64,000 nucleotides of DNA from an alpha proteobacterium SCGC AAA028-D10 (GCA_000510845.1 AZOF01000001.1:1-64000), one strand, 5' to 3'; counted from the first letter of the stretch, positions 33,463 to 42,840 are shown. The notes: generated by a model not told the origin, from the sequence alone. Numbers and translations are program-made.

Positions 33463-33491
33463 TAAATAACTTTATTAAGATAATTAGTCAA
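33463..33491 (-). promoter_or_regulatory. Candidate promoter of the metF-metE-metZ operon
   Basis: On the minus strand TTGACT (33491-33486) is followed 17 bases later by TATTTA (33468-33463). The -35 box is good and the -10 box weak. The predicted transcript would start close to position 33456, at the first base of the SAM-II-like element, which fits a leader that begins with the aptamer. Confidence 0.4.
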
Positions 33492-33510
33492 TATAGATCT
33501 AGATTTATCA

Positions 33511-34128
33511 ATGATACCAAACAATTATTTACTATTTGTTCAATTAATAACCATACTTTTTATTACTCCTGGGCCACAAAGAATTCTAATTATTACTAAT
33601 TCTATGAACTATGGTTTTCCAAAAAGTTTATGGACAGGTTTAGGAGATGTTTCTGCCAATGCAATTCAAATGATCTGCGCAACATTTGTTGTTTATTCGC
33701 TAATGAAACCAAATCCGCAAATTTTAGATATTTTTAAATGGATTGGAGGATTATATTTAATTTATTTAGCAATAAAGTTTTTAGTAAGAAAAACTAGCCT
33801 TACTATAGATAAAACATTCGGCACTCGATCAGCGTTCGATTTATTTAAAGATGGATTTATTTCTGCTTTGTTTAGTCCGGGCGCTATAGTTTTTTTTTTA
33901 GTTATGTTTCCTACTTTTTTAGATCCTAATAATAATTTTATAATCCATTTTACTATTTTAATGACAACACATGTATTTTTGGATTTTTTCTTTTTGACAA
34001 TTTATGCAGGCATTTCAAGTAGAATTGCAATTTTTCTTAAAAATTATCCAAATTTAATAAGCAGAATGTCCGGATGCGTTTTATTATTTTTAGCCTATAG
34101 AATTTTGAGCACTAAAATTAATATATGA
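33511..34128 (+). CDS. LysE/RhtB-family amino-acid exporter
   Basis: The 205-residue membrane protein has about six hydrophobic segments. The N-terminal pattern FITPGPQRILIITNSMNYG corresponds to the PGP motif region of LysE/RhtB exporters, and FKDGFISALFSPGAIVFF is a second family signature. Members export amino acids or homoserine lactones; the substrate here is unknown. It is divergent from the met operon and overlaps azlC by four bases, suggesting a common export operon. Confidence 0.82.
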   Translation: MIPNNYLLFVQLITILFITPGPQRILIITNSMNYGFPKSLWTGLGDVSANAIQMICATFVVYSLMKPNPQILDIFKWIGGLYLIYLAIKFLVRKTSLTIDKTFGTRSAFDLFKDGFISALFSPGAIVFFLVMFPTFLDPNNNFIIHFTILMTTHVFLDFFFLTIYAGISSRIAIFLKNYPNLISRMSGCVLLFLAYRILSTKINI

Positions 34129-34820
34129 ACAAAACATTTAATCAGCATTTTAGACAAGGATGTATTGTTGGAATGGGTATTCCAGGAATTAGTTTAGCAG
34201 CAAGTTTTTTTGCATTAGGTGCTCTTTTTAAAAATACAGGACTAAATGCTACGCAAAGTTTTCTTTCAACTTTAATTAGTTTTGCTTTGCCAGGGCAGGT
34301 AGTAATGGCTGAGACGCTTATCGTTCAAGGAACTTTTTTAAATATTTTCCTCTCTGTATATTTAACTAATGCAAGATTATATCCGATGACTATAAATTTA
34401 ATTCCAGTTATTAAAGAACAAAATAGACCAAAATGGCATTACTATATAGTTGCGCATTTTATAGCAGTCACAAGCTGGGTTTATATGCTCAACAATTATA
34501 AAACAGTTGAAAAAGAAAACCGTTTTAGTTTTTTTTTAGGTCTTAGTGCAACACTCTGGATTATGTCGACTATTACAACGGTTATTGGTTTTTATACCGC
34601 TGGAATTATTAGTAAAAATATTTTTATAGCAATTATTTATTTAAATCCTATTTATTTTATGTGTATGATTGTTGCAGGATTAAATAAAAATTACATTATC
34701 TTAACTGTTGTTTTATCAGTAATTTTATCTCCTCTTTTATTTTTAGTAACACCAAGCTGGTCTGTGTTAATTGCTGGGTTAATTGCAGGAATAACCTCTT
34801 ATTTAATTTTTATAAGGTAA
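34125..34820 (+). CDS. azlC: AzlC-family branched-chain amino acid permease subunit
   Basis: The 231-residue membrane protein starts with GCIVGMGIPGISLAASFFALGALF, and has the AzlC patterns FALPGQVVMAETLI and NARLYPMTINLIP. AzlC with AzlD forms an exporter of branched-chain or related amino acids in known systems (AzlCD, BrnFE). It is followed four bases later by an azlD-like gene, which supports the pairing. Substrate and direction are inferred from family. Confidence 0.85.
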   Translation: MNKTFNQHFRQGCIVGMGIPGISLAASFFALGALFKNTGLNATQSFLSTLISFALPGQVVMAETLIVQGTFLNIFLSVYLTNARLYPMTINLIPVIKEQNRPKWHYYIVAHFIAVTSWVYMLNNYKTVEKENRFSFFLGLSATLWIMSTITTVIGFYTAGIISKNIFIAIIYLNPIYFMCMIVAGLNKNYIILTVVLSVILSPLLFLVTPSWSVLIAGLIAGITSYLIFIR

Positions 34821-34823
34821 AAA

Positions 34824-35153
34824 ATGTCAGCAAATTATATTTATACAGCAATCTTAATCTCAGCTGCCGCAACTTATTTATCGAGGTTTTTAGGAGTATT
34901 ATCTTCAAAATATGTAAATGAAGAAGGAAAATTATTTAAGTTTGTTTCTTGTATTTCTTATGGAATTTTAAGCGCATTGATTGCGAGAATTTTTATTCAT
35001 CCAGTTGGTGTCTTAGAACAATCATCAACATTTATCAGAATTTTTGTGGCAGGCCTTACTATTGTTGTTCTTTTTCTCTCAAAAAAGAATGTTTTATTAT
35101 CATCCTTTTTTGGAATTATTTTGTTTGGAATTTTAAATTTTTACATTCATTAA
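34824..35153 (+). CDS. azlD: AzlD-family transporter subunit
   Basis: The 109-residue, very hydrophobic protein has about four membrane segments. It carries the AzlD-like opening AAATYLSRFLGVL and the pattern ISYGILSALIARI. It is the expected small partner of AzlC, just upstream. It ends one base before msrA, so all four plus-strand genes from 33511 to 35727 may share a transcript. Confidence 0.82.
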   Translation: MSANYIYTAILISAAATYLSRFLGVLSSKYVNEEGKLFKFVSCISYGILSALIARIFIHPVGVLEQSSTFIRIFVAGLTIVVLFLSKKNVLLSSFFGIILFGILNFYIH

Positions 35154-35154
35154 A

Positions 35155-35727
35155 ATGAAAAAATTATTAATTTTATTTTTTATTTTATTTTTTACATCCG
35201 TTTCTTATTCTGAAGATAAAAAATATGCATATTTTGCAGGAGGGTGTTTTTGGTGCATGGAAGCTGCTTTTGAAAAAATTGATGGAGTGAGTGAGGTTGT
35301 TTCTGGATATAGTGGAGGAACAAAAGTAAATCCAACATATGAAGAAGTTTTAAGGGGTCGAACGGGACATATTGAAACTGTAAAAATAACCTATGATCCA
35401 AAAGTAATCTCATACTTAGAATTACTTAAAAATTTTTGGATTAATATTGATCCCTATGACGGAAAGGGCCAGTTTTGCGACAAAGGCAATAGCTATACTT
35501 CAGTAATTTTTTATCAAAATAACGAGGAAAACAAGTTAATCGACCAATCTATTGATGAAATGAAATCGTTAAATAGAAAAAAAATTAAAACAGCTTTTGT
35601 TGAATTTAAGAATTTTTACCCAGCAGAAGATTATCATCAAAATTATTATAAAGAAAATGCAACGCGTTATTATTCTTATTTACTTGGCTGCGGAAGACCG
35701 GCTAGATTAAAAGAAATTTGGAAATAG
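35155..35727 (+). CDS. msrA: Peptide methionine (S)-S-oxide reductase MsrA, exported
   Basis: MsrA repairs the S form of methionine sulfoxide. The catalytic cysteine is Cys31 in GGCFWCMEAAFE; other motifs are SGYSGGTKVNPTYEEV, GHIETVKITYDP and PAEDYHQNYY. The first 19 residues form a signal peptide (basic start, FFILFF core), so this enzyme probably acts in the periplasm. A candidate resolving cysteine lies near the C-terminus (LLGCGRP). Confidence 0.95.
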   Translation: MKKLLILFFILFFTSVSYSEDKKYAYFAGGCFWCMEAAFEKIDGVSEVVSGYSGGTKVNPTYEEVLRGRTGHIETVKITYDPKVISYLELLKNFWINIDPYDGKGQFCDKGNSYTSVIFYQNNEENKLIDQSIDEMKSLNRKKIKTAFVEFKNFYPAEDYHQNYYKENATRYYSYLLGCGRPARLKEIWK

Positions 35728-35729
35728 CA

Positions 35730-36125
35730 TTATATAATTTTCCAAGTCCCAGAAGCTGTTGCAACTAAATTTGTTTTTTCAAATAATTCAGCAACTACAA
35801 AAACTAGAGAATTAGTTTTTTTTGATATTTTTACTTTGCCAATTAAAACATCACCTTCTTTTGATGCTGAAATAAATTTTATATCCAATGCAATAGTTAC
35901 GCATCTTTTCCCATCAATTACATGATAGGCAGCTGAACCCATGCCATTGTCTAGTATTGCGGCTATATATCCTCCATGACTGATACCGCCTGAATTTAAA
36001 TTGTAATTTTTTACTGTTACATTAAATTCAAAAGTGTTTTCTGAAACTTTTTTAAAATCAATTCCACCAATGTGATTGATAAATCCTTTTTTAGTAACTT
36101 CAGAAGCAAAATTAGAATTGTTCAT
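35730..36125 (-). CDS. PaaI-type hotdog thioesterase
   Basis: The 131-residue protein has the hotdog-fold pattern NSGGISHGGYIAAILDNGMGSAAY, in which the HGG region and following acidic residue fit the PaaI/YbgC thioesterase families. Such enzymes hydrolyse acyl-CoA thioesters; the acyl group is unknown. Its start is separated by one base from the msrB stop on the same strand, so it is likely cotranscribed with msrB. Confidence 0.82.
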   Translation of the reverse strand: MNNSNFASEVTKKGFINHIGGIDFKKVSENTFEFNVTVKNYNLNSGGISHGGYIAAILDNGMGSAAYHVIDGKRCVTIALDIKFISASKEGDVLIGKVKISKKTNSLVFVVAELFEKTNLVATASGTWKII

Positions 36126-36126
36126 A

Positions 36127-36516
36127 TTAACTAATCTTTTCTGGAATAAATTTTAAAACTATTCCATTGTTACAATATCTTTTACCAGTAGGTTCTGGGC
36201 CGTCATCAAATAAATGTCCATGATGTCCATCACATTTTGCACAATGATATTCTGTTCTTGGATAAACTAATTTAAAATCAGTGCTTGTTCCAAATGCTCC
36301 AGGATAACTTTCAATAAAAGAAGGCCATCCTGTTCCGCTATCAAATTTCATTTTTGAACTAAAAAGTTTATTATTGCAGCCAACACAGTAGTAATTTCCC
36401 TCTCTTTTTTCTTCATTTAATGCGCTTGTATAAGCTCTTTCTGTGCCTTCATTTCTAAGCACATTATATTCCGTTTCTGAAAGAATTTTTTCCCAATCCT
36501 CTTTGCTTTTAGTCAT
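36127..36516 (-). CDS. msrB: Peptide methionine (R)-S-oxide reductase MsrB
   Basis: MsrB reduces the R form of methionine sulfoxide. Zinc-binding pairs CVGCNNKLF and CAKCDGHHGHLF, the motif FDSGTGWPSF, and the catalytic Cys115 in RYCNNGIVLKF are all visible. The segment after the cysteine is unusual: NNG replaces the common VNS or INS. No signal peptide is present, so it should be cytoplasmic, unlike the exported MsrA nearby. Confidence 0.95.
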   Translation of the reverse strand: MTKSKEDWEKILSETEYNVLRNEGTERAYTSALNEEKREGNYYCVGCNNKLFSSKMKFDSGTGWPSFIESYPGAFGTSTDFKLVYPRTEYHCAKCDGHHGHLFDDGPEPTGKRYCNNGIVLKFIPEKIS

Positions 36517-36694
36517 TTTTTTTTGTTTATATTATTTTAATTTTAAAAATTAATTATTAAGTACTGTAAATAATTTTTAATAAAACACTTTTATACTCAA
36601 ACTGATTAGAAGAATACAATCTAAAGTAGAATATTATATTAGATCTAGTTTAGCTTTTTTTTTAATCTATAATTTAAAAATATAAACAATTTAA

Positions 36695-36699
36695 AAGGA
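36695..36699 (+). promoter_or_regulatory. Ribosome binding site of the TAXI receptor gene
   Basis: AAGGA stands five bases before the ATG at 36705. The 188-base gap before it, between the diverging msrB and this gene, is AT-rich and holds no other element I can name; promoters for both directions must lie there. Confidence 0.55.
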
Positions 36700-36704
36700 T
36701 TAGT

Positions 36705-37646
36705 ATGTTTAAAAAAATAACATCAATTTTAGCTGCGCTAATGTTTACAGTTAGCACTTCTAATTCAGCTGAGTTTATAAACATTTTAACTGGTGGTACA
36801 TCAGGTGTTTATTACCCGCTTGGATCTGCACTTACAAAAATTTATGGAGATAATATTAAAGACTCTAAAGTTCAAGTTCAGGTAACTAAAGCTTCTGTAG
36901 AAAATTTAGTTCTTCTTCAAGAAGGAAAAGCAGAAATAGCTTTTGTTCTTGGCGATGCAGCAAAAGATGCTTGGGAAGGTAAAGAAGATGCTGGTTTTAA
37001 AGGTAAACTTGATAAGTTAAGAATTATTGGAGCTATATATCCAAACTATATTCAAGTCGTAGCTTCTAAAGATTCTAAAATTAAAACTTTAGCAGATCTT
37101 AAAGGTAAAGGACTTTCAGTTGGGGCAGCAAAATCTGGAACTGAATTAAATTCTAGAGCTCTTTTTGCAGCCGCTGGAATGACTTATAAAGATTTAGGAA
37201 AAATTGAATATCTTCCTTATCAAGAGTCAGTTGAACTAATTAAAAATAGACAGTTAGATGCTACATTACAATCATCAGGTCTTGGTGTTGCTTCATTAAA
37301 AGATCTTGCTAACTCATTAGATATAACAGTTGTTTCTGTTCCAGATGCAGTTGTTAAAAAAATGGGAGCTCCTTTCGTTTCTGGAAAAATTCCAGCTAAC
37401 ACTTACAAAGGACAAACAGAAGATGTTAATACAGCAGCTGTAGTTAATTATTTAGTTACACGTAAAGATGTTTCAGATGCAACAGCTTATCAAATGACAA
37501 AGTTGTTTTATGAAAATCTTCCAGCATTAGTAGCGGCGCATTCAGCAGCTCAAGCTATCAATGTTAAAGATGCGGCTAAAAATCCGCCATTACCAATTCA
37601 TCCTGGCGCTATTAAATATTACAAAGAAAAAGGTTTAATTAAGTAA
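36705..37646 (+). CDS. TRAP transporter solute receptor, TAXI family
   Basis: This 313-residue periplasmic binding protein has a signal peptide (cut near NSA, residue 21). The TAXI hallmark ILTGGTSGVYYPLG follows, with later YPNYIQVVASKDS, GAAKSGTELNSRA and HPGAIKYYKEKG at the C-terminus. It captures the solute for the permease downstream. A Thermus TAXI receptor has been reported to bind glutamate/glutamine; the ligand here is unknown. Fifty bases separate it from the permease gene. Confidence 0.94.
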   Translation: MFKKITSILAALMFTVSTSNSAEFINILTGGTSGVYYPLGSALTKIYGDNIKDSKVQVQVTKASVENLVLLQEGKAEIAFVLGDAAKDAWEGKEDAGFKGKLDKLRIIGAIYPNYIQVVASKDSKIKTLADLKGKGLSVGAAKSGTELNSRALFAAAGMTYKDLGKIEYLPYQESVELIKNRQLDATLQSSGLGVASLKDLANSLDITVVSVPDAVVKKMGAPFVSGKIPANTYKGQTEDVNTAAVVNYLVTRKDVSDATAYQMTKLFYENLPALVAAHSAAQAINVKDAAKNPPLPIHPGAIKYYKEKGLIK

Positions 37647-37696
37647 TATTTAAAAATGAAAACTAATTATTTATTTAGTTAGTTTAGTCAGGGATA

Positions 37697-39799
37697 GTGA
37701 ACATAAATCAAAATATTTCAGATAATCCAGCCGATAAAGACTCGGCTGGATTTTATGATCCTTCAACACAAAGTTTTCCAACCTCTTTAGAGGGAAAAGT
37801 TTTATTTTATATTGCTATCGCATTTTCTGTATTTCAAGTTATTACTGCAGCTCATTTATTAGATTTGCCAAGTCAGATCTTAAGAGCAGTGCATGTTGGG
37901 TTTTTAGGGTTATTAGGATTTCCATTAGTTTGTGCGCTAAAAAAACAAAATAGTTTATTTAAAATTCTGTCCTGGGGTGCTGGAATTTTAAGTCTTGTAA
38001 TCGCAATCTATCAAACAATTGAATATACGCCGCTTATTACTCGTTATGGTGATTTATTGCCAACGGATATTTTTTTTGGAGTTATTGCACTTATATTAGT
38101 TTTGTCGGCAGCCTGGATCGTAATGGGTTATGCACTTACATTAATTGCATCCATCTTTTTATCATATTGTTTTTTTGGAAAATATCTTCCAGGTATATTT
38201 CAGCATCGTGGTTACGATTTTAGACAAATTATCGAACACATGAGTTATGGAACAGAGGGGATTTATGGAATTCCCATTTATGTTTCTTGTACATTTGTTT
38301 TTTTATTTATTTTATTTGGTTCATTTTTAGAGCGAGCTGGAATGATCAAACTTTTTAATGATGTAGCATTAGGTCTTTTTGGGCATACACGAGGAGGGCC
38401 AGCGCAAGTTTGTGTTGCCTCGTCTGCATTAATGGGAACTATTTCAGGATCAGGAATTGCAAACGTTGTAACCTCTGGACAATTCACAATTCCTCTAATG
38501 AAGAAATATGGTTATTCACCAGCTTTTGCAGGTGGTGTTGAAGCGACTTCTTCTATGGGGGGTCAAATTATGCCTCCAGTTATGGGCGCAGTTGCTTTTA
38601 TTATGGCTGAAACATTAGGAGTGAAATATTTTGAGATTGTCAAAGCTGCAATCATACCGGCGATACTTTATTATGTTTCATGTTGGTGGATGGTTTACTT
38701 AGAGGCTGGAAAAAGAAATTTACTTGGAATGTCAAAAGATGAACTTCCTTCAGTCATAAAAGCTCTAAAAAAAGGCTGGTACTTAATTTTGCCGCTTGTC
38801 GTATTAGTCTATTTGCTTTTTTCTGGTTACACTCCTTTATACGCAGGAACTATCGGTCTTGCATTTATAGTATTTTTAATTCTAGGTGCACCAATTGCAG
38901 GAACTTTATCAAAATATAAAAGAGTAATGTTTTGGGTTTTACTTGGTTTAGTTTCCGCTTCATTCTTTGAGATGGGAATAAAAGTTATCGTGATTTCAAT
39001 ATCAGTTTTAGTTGCTATTAATTTTGTATTTAAAGGTGGAAGAGAAACATTACTTTCTTGCAGAGACGCACTCGCAGAAGGTGGAAAAGCTTCTTTACCA
39101 GTTGGAGTTGCTTGTGCAGTTGTGGGGATTGTAATCGGTACTCTTACCTTAACAGGCGCCGCAAATACATTTGGACAGTTTGTAATTAAAGTTGGTGAAA
39201 ATAGTTTGTTTTTATCTTTATTATTAACAATGGTTATTTGTCTTATTCTTGGAATGGGAATTCCAACAATTCCAAATTATATTATTACATCTGCAATTGC
39301 AGGTCCCGCTCTTTTAAAATTAGGAGTACCGTTAATTATAAGTCACATGTTTGTTTTTTACTTTGGTATTATGGCAGACTTAACACCACCTGTTGCTCTT
39401 GCTTGTTTTGCAGCAGCACCATTTGCAAAGGAAAGTGGATTCAAAATTTCTTTAGAAGCCGTAAAATTAGCTGTTGCAGGATTTGTTGTGCCATTTATGG
39501 CAGTTTATAGCCCCGAATTAATGTTACAAGGACTTGCGAATAAAGATATTTCAACAATTGTTATTTCTGTTTCTTACATCTGTATAAAAGCAGTGATTGC
39601 TATTTTATTTTTAGGCATTGCAGCTGTTGGATACATGAATGCTCGATTAAATATTTTTGAGAGGATTTTTTGTATGGCAGTTGCCATCTTATTGATCGTA
39701 GCTATCCCATTAACTGACGAATTAGGCTTTGCGCTTATGTTTTTATTTATTATTTATAGATGGTTTAAATTTAGAAATAATAATTCCATTTCAGCATGA
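37697..39799 (+). CDS. TRAP transporter fused permease (4TM + 12TM)
   Basis: The 700-residue membrane protein combines the small and large TRAP permease subunits, the usual partner for TAXI receptors. Conserved stretches include FGHTRGGPAQVCVASSALMG, GSGIANVVTSGQFTIPLMKK, MGGQIMPPVMGAVAF, GMGIPTIPNYII and MADLTPPVALACF. It is driven by ion symport in characterised TRAP systems. Translation starts at GTG 37697, preceded by AGGGA four bases upstream. Its stop overlaps the next gene (ATGA). Confidence 0.94.
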   Translation: MNINQNISDNPADKDSAGFYDPSTQSFPTSLEGKVLFYIAIAFSVFQVITAAHLLDLPSQILRAVHVGFLGLLGFPLVCALKKQNSLFKILSWGAGILSLVIAIYQTIEYTPLITRYGDLLPTDIFFGVIALILVLSAAWIVMGYALTLIASIFLSYCFFGKYLPGIFQHRGYDFRQIIEHMSYGTEGIYGIPIYVSCTFVFLFILFGSFLERAGMIKLFNDVALGLFGHTRGGPAQVCVASSALMGTISGSGIANVVTSGQFTIPLMKKYGYSPAFAGGVEATSSMGGQIMPPVMGAVAFIMAETLGVKYFEIVKAAIIPAILYYVSCWWMVYLEAGKRNLLGMSKDELPSVIKALKKGWYLILPLVVLVYLLFSGYTPLYAGTIGLAFIVFLILGAPIAGTLSKYKRVMFWVLLGLVSASFFEMGIKVIVISISVLVAINFVFKGGRETLLSCRDALAEGGKASLPVGVACAVVGIVIGTLTLTGAANTFGQFVIKVGENSLFLSLLLTMVICLILGMGIPTIPNYIITSAIAGPALLKLGVPLIISHMFVFYFGIMADLTPPVALACFAAAPFAKESGFKISLEAVKLAVAGFVVPFMAVYSPELMLQGLANKDISTIVISVSYICIKAVIAILFLGIAAVGYMNARLNIFERIFCMAVAILLIVAIPLTDELGFALMFLFIIYRWFKFRNNNSISA

Positions 39800-40161
39800 G
39801 TCTGTGTGTTTTAACAGGAACTAAAGTTACAACATTTGCAATTTCATTTTTTACTTTAGTATGGACTCATTCAGTTGAGAAAGTTGAATGGCAAGAAGAT
39901 TGGAGAATTATCAATTCTAAACTTAAAATTGTTGAAGCTAGAGTTAAAGGATCAGGAGCTGGAATGGAGCCTCCAGCTGATTCAAAACTAATCAAGGGTT
40001 GGTGGGTTTATAAACCAAAAGTTAGCGCTAAAGATGAATTGATTTTAGCAACATCTGAGACCAATATTAAAAATTGGAACATATGTTTTAATGGTAAGTG
40101 TGAAGAACTTCCTAAAAATGAAAATAAACCGTTGAAGTTATATGCTTGCGATAGTAAATAA
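39796..40161 (+). CDS. DUF1850 protein associated with TAXI TRAP permease
   Basis: The 121-residue protein begins with a hydrophobic stretch (TTFAISFFTLVW) followed by THSVEKVEWQEDWRI, and later ARVKGSGAGMEPP and WNICFNGKCEELP. These match DUF1850, a family often encoded next to fused TAXI-TRAP permeases and likely outside the cytoplasm. Its function is unknown. The overlap with the permease gene suggests it is made together with the transporter. Confidence 0.85.
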   Translation: MSLCVLTGTKVTTFAISFFTLVWTHSVEKVEWQEDWRIINSKLKIVEARVKGSGAGMEPPADSKLIKGWWVYKPKVSAKDELILATSETNIKNWNICFNGKCEELPKNENKPLKLYACDSK

Positions 40162-40176
40162 ATCTCGAATTTCTTT

Positions 40177-42840
40177 ATGAGTAAAATTAACTCTTTTAAA
40201 TCTAAAAAAATAATCAAAGTTAACCGAAAAGATTATGTTGTATATAGCTTACCTGAAGCTGAGAAGAACGGTCTTAAAGATATAAGCAAACTTCCAAAGT
40301 CTCTTAAGGTTTTATTAGAAAATCTACTTCGTTACGAAGACAATAGCACAGTTGATAAAAATCAAATTAATGCCATTCAAAGTTGGTTAAAAACAAAAAC
40401 TTCAGACACTGAAATTGCATATAGGCCAGCTCGAGTTTTAATGCAGGACTATACAGGAATTCCTGCAGTTGCAGATTTAGCTGCAATGCGTGATGCAGTT
40501 AAAGCAAAAAACAAAGACCCAAAAAAAATTAATCCATTATCTCAAGTAGATTTAGTCATCGATCACTCAGTAATGGTGGATAATTATGCAAACAAAGATT
40601 CATTTGACTTAAACGTTGAAAAAGAATTTTCAAGAAATGGTGAAAGATATTCATTTTTAAAATGGGGTCAGCAAGCATTTAATAATTTTAAAGTGGTTCC
40701 TCCAGGAACAGGAATTTGTCATCAAGTAAATTTAGAATATTTATCAAAAGTAGTTTGGTCTTCAGAAGTAAACGGAGAATTAACTCTTTATCCAGATACT
40801 TTAGTCGGCACAGACAGCCACACAACAATGGTGAATGGCCTTTCAGTTCTTGGTTGGGGAGTTGGCGGAATTGAAGCTGAAGCTGTAATGTTAGGACAGC
40901 CTATTTCAATGTTAATTCCAGAAGTTGTTGGATTTGAAGTTACAGGAAAATTACCAGAAGGCACAACAGCAACGGATTTAGTTTTAACCGTTACGCAAAT
41001 GTTAAGAAAAAAAGGTGTAGTTGGAAAATTTGTAGAGTTTTATGGGGAAGGTTTAAAAAATTTATCTCTTGCAGACAGAGCAACCATTGCAAATATGGCG
41101 CCAGAATATGGAGCGACATGTGGATTTTTCCCAATTGATGAAGAGACGTTAAAATATTTAGAATTTACTGGAAGAGATAAAGACTTAATTAAGCTTATAG
41201 AAGTTTATGCAAAAGAGCAGGGACTATGGACAAGTTCAGGCATGGTATTTACGGATACTTTAAGTTTAGATGTAAGCACAGTAGTTCCAACAATTGCAGG
41301 ACCAAAACGTCCACAAGATAAAGTTTTATTAACGGATGCTGCAAAAGATTTTGATAAAAATTTTAAAGAAACAATCAAAAGAACCGCGTTAAAAGAACAT
41401 GCTGTTGAAAATGCGAATTATAAATTGAAAGATGGAAATATAGTCATTGCTGCAATCACCTCTTGCACAAATACTTCTAACCCTAGCGTTTTAATTGCCG
41501 CAGGACTTCTTGCTAAAAAAGCAATTGAAAAAGGATTGTCTTCTAAACCTTGGGTTAAAACTTCATTAGCTCCTGGTTCAAAAGTTGTGACAGACTATTT
41601 AGAAAAAGCAGGACTAGATACTTATCTTAATCAATTAGGTTTTAATTTAGTAGGTTATGGCTGCACTACTTGTATTGGAAACTCTGGACCATTAAATGAT
41701 AATATTAATAATGCAATTACGAAAGGTGAGTTGTATGTAGCATCAATTCTTTCTGGAAATAGAAATTTTGAAGGACGAGTACATCCACAAGTTAAAGCAA
41801 ATTACTTAGCATCACCTCCACTTGTTGTAGCTTACGCTATTGCAGGTTCAATGACGTTTGATCTTTATAAAGATTCACTTGGTAAAGATAAAAATGGTAA
41901 AGATGTTTTCTTAAAAGATATTTGGCCATCTAATAAAGAGATTGCAGATACGATCTTAACTTCAATCACAGCGCAGATGTATAGATCAAGGTACGATAAC
42001 GTGTCAGAAGGACCGGAGAGCTGGCAGAAAATTAAAACAGTAGCGAGTAGCATTTATGATTGGGATGAAAAATCAACTTATGTAAAACGTCCACCGTTCT
42101 TTGAAAACTTACCTGATAAACCGGAAGGATTTAAAGCAATTAAAAATGCAAGACCTCTTCTTATATTAGCAGATTCAATAACAACGGATCACATATCTCC
42201 AGCAGGATCTATTCAAAAGTCTGGACCTGCGGGTGATTATTTTATGCAGCATCAAGTATTGCAAAAAGACTTTAACTCTTATGGAGCAAGAAGAGGAAAT
42301 CATGAAGTTATGATGCGTGGAACATTTGCAAATATCAGAATTAAAAATGAAATGGCGCCAGGTACAGAAGGCGGAGTTACAATGCTTCATCCTGATAAAA
42401 AAGTAATGCCAGTATTTGATGCTTCTATGGAATATCAAAAAAGAAAAGTAGATCTTGTTGTAATCGCAGGTAAAGAATATGGAACGGGATCGTCTCGTGA
42501 CTGGGCTGCTAAAGGTACAAAACTTTTAGGAGTTAAAGCTGTTATCGCAGAAAGTTTTGAAAGAATTCATAGATCTAATTTAGTAGGCATGGGAATTTTA
42601 CCTCTTCAGTTTAAAGAGGGTTTTTCTAGAAAAACTTTAAATCTAAAAGGATCTGAAATTATAAATATTCTAAATGTTGAACAAGGCTTAAAACCTAGAG
42701 AAGAGGTGACTGTTGAATTCTTATATGAAGACGGAAGTTCTAAAAAAATCAATGTTCTTTCTAGAATCGATACTGATAATGAAACCGAATATTATAAGCA
42801 CGGCGGGATTCTTCAGTACGTTTTAAGAAATATGGCTTAA
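40177..42840 (+). CDS. acnA: Aconitate hydratase A
   Basis: Aconitase isomerises citrate to isocitrate in the TCA cycle, using a 4Fe-4S cluster. The cluster ligands are Cys430 in TSCTNTSNP and Cys496/Cys499 in GCTTCIGNSGP. Other motifs are GTDSHTTMVNGL, LADSITTDHISPAGSI and EYGTGSSRDWAAKGT. The 887-residue length fits AcnA/IRP-type enzymes. It is separated by 15 bases from the TRAP genes and nine from the converging pxpC. Confidence 0.97.
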   Translation: MSKINSFKSKKIIKVNRKDYVVYSLPEAEKNGLKDISKLPKSLKVLLENLLRYEDNSTVDKNQINAIQSWLKTKTSDTEIAYRPARVLMQDYTGIPAVADLAAMRDAVKAKNKDPKKINPLSQVDLVIDHSVMVDNYANKDSFDLNVEKEFSRNGERYSFLKWGQQAFNNFKVVPPGTGICHQVNLEYLSKVVWSSEVNGELTLYPDTLVGTDSHTTMVNGLSVLGWGVGGIEAEAVMLGQPISMLIPEVVGFEVTGKLPEGTTATDLVLTVTQMLRKKGVVGKFVEFYGEGLKNLSLADRATIANMAPEYGATCGFFPIDEETLKYLEFTGRDKDLIKLIEVYAKEQGLWTSSGMVFTDTLSLDVSTVVPTIAGPKRPQDKVLLTDAAKDFDKNFKETIKRTALKEHAVENANYKLKDGNIVIAAITSCTNTSNPSVLIAAGLLAKKAIEKGLSSKPWVKTSLAPGSKVVTDYLEKAGLDTYLNQLGFNLVGYGCTTCIGNSGPLNDNINNAITKGELYVASILSGNRNFEGRVHPQVKANYLASPPLVVAYAIAGSMTFDLYKDSLGKDKNGKDVFLKDIWPSNKEIADTILTSITAQMYRSRYDNVSEGPESWQKIKTVASSIYDWDEKSTYVKRPPFFENLPDKPEGFKAIKNARPLLILADSITTDHISPAGSIQKSGPAGDYFMQHQVLQKDFNSYGARRGNHEVMMRGTFANIRIKNEMAPGTEGGVTMLHPDKKVMPVFDASMEYQKRKVDLVVIAGKEYGTGSSRDWAAKGTKLLGVKAVIAESFERIHRSNLVGMGILPLQFKEGFSRKTLNLKGSEIINILNVEQGLKPREEVTVEFLYEDGSSKKINVLSRIDTDNETEYYKHGGILQYVLRNMA

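Noticed and set aside
39238-39510. 90-codon frame inside the TRAP permease gene
   Set aside because: Out-of-frame reading of conserved membrane-segment codons, rich in Cys and Tyr; a frame artefact.
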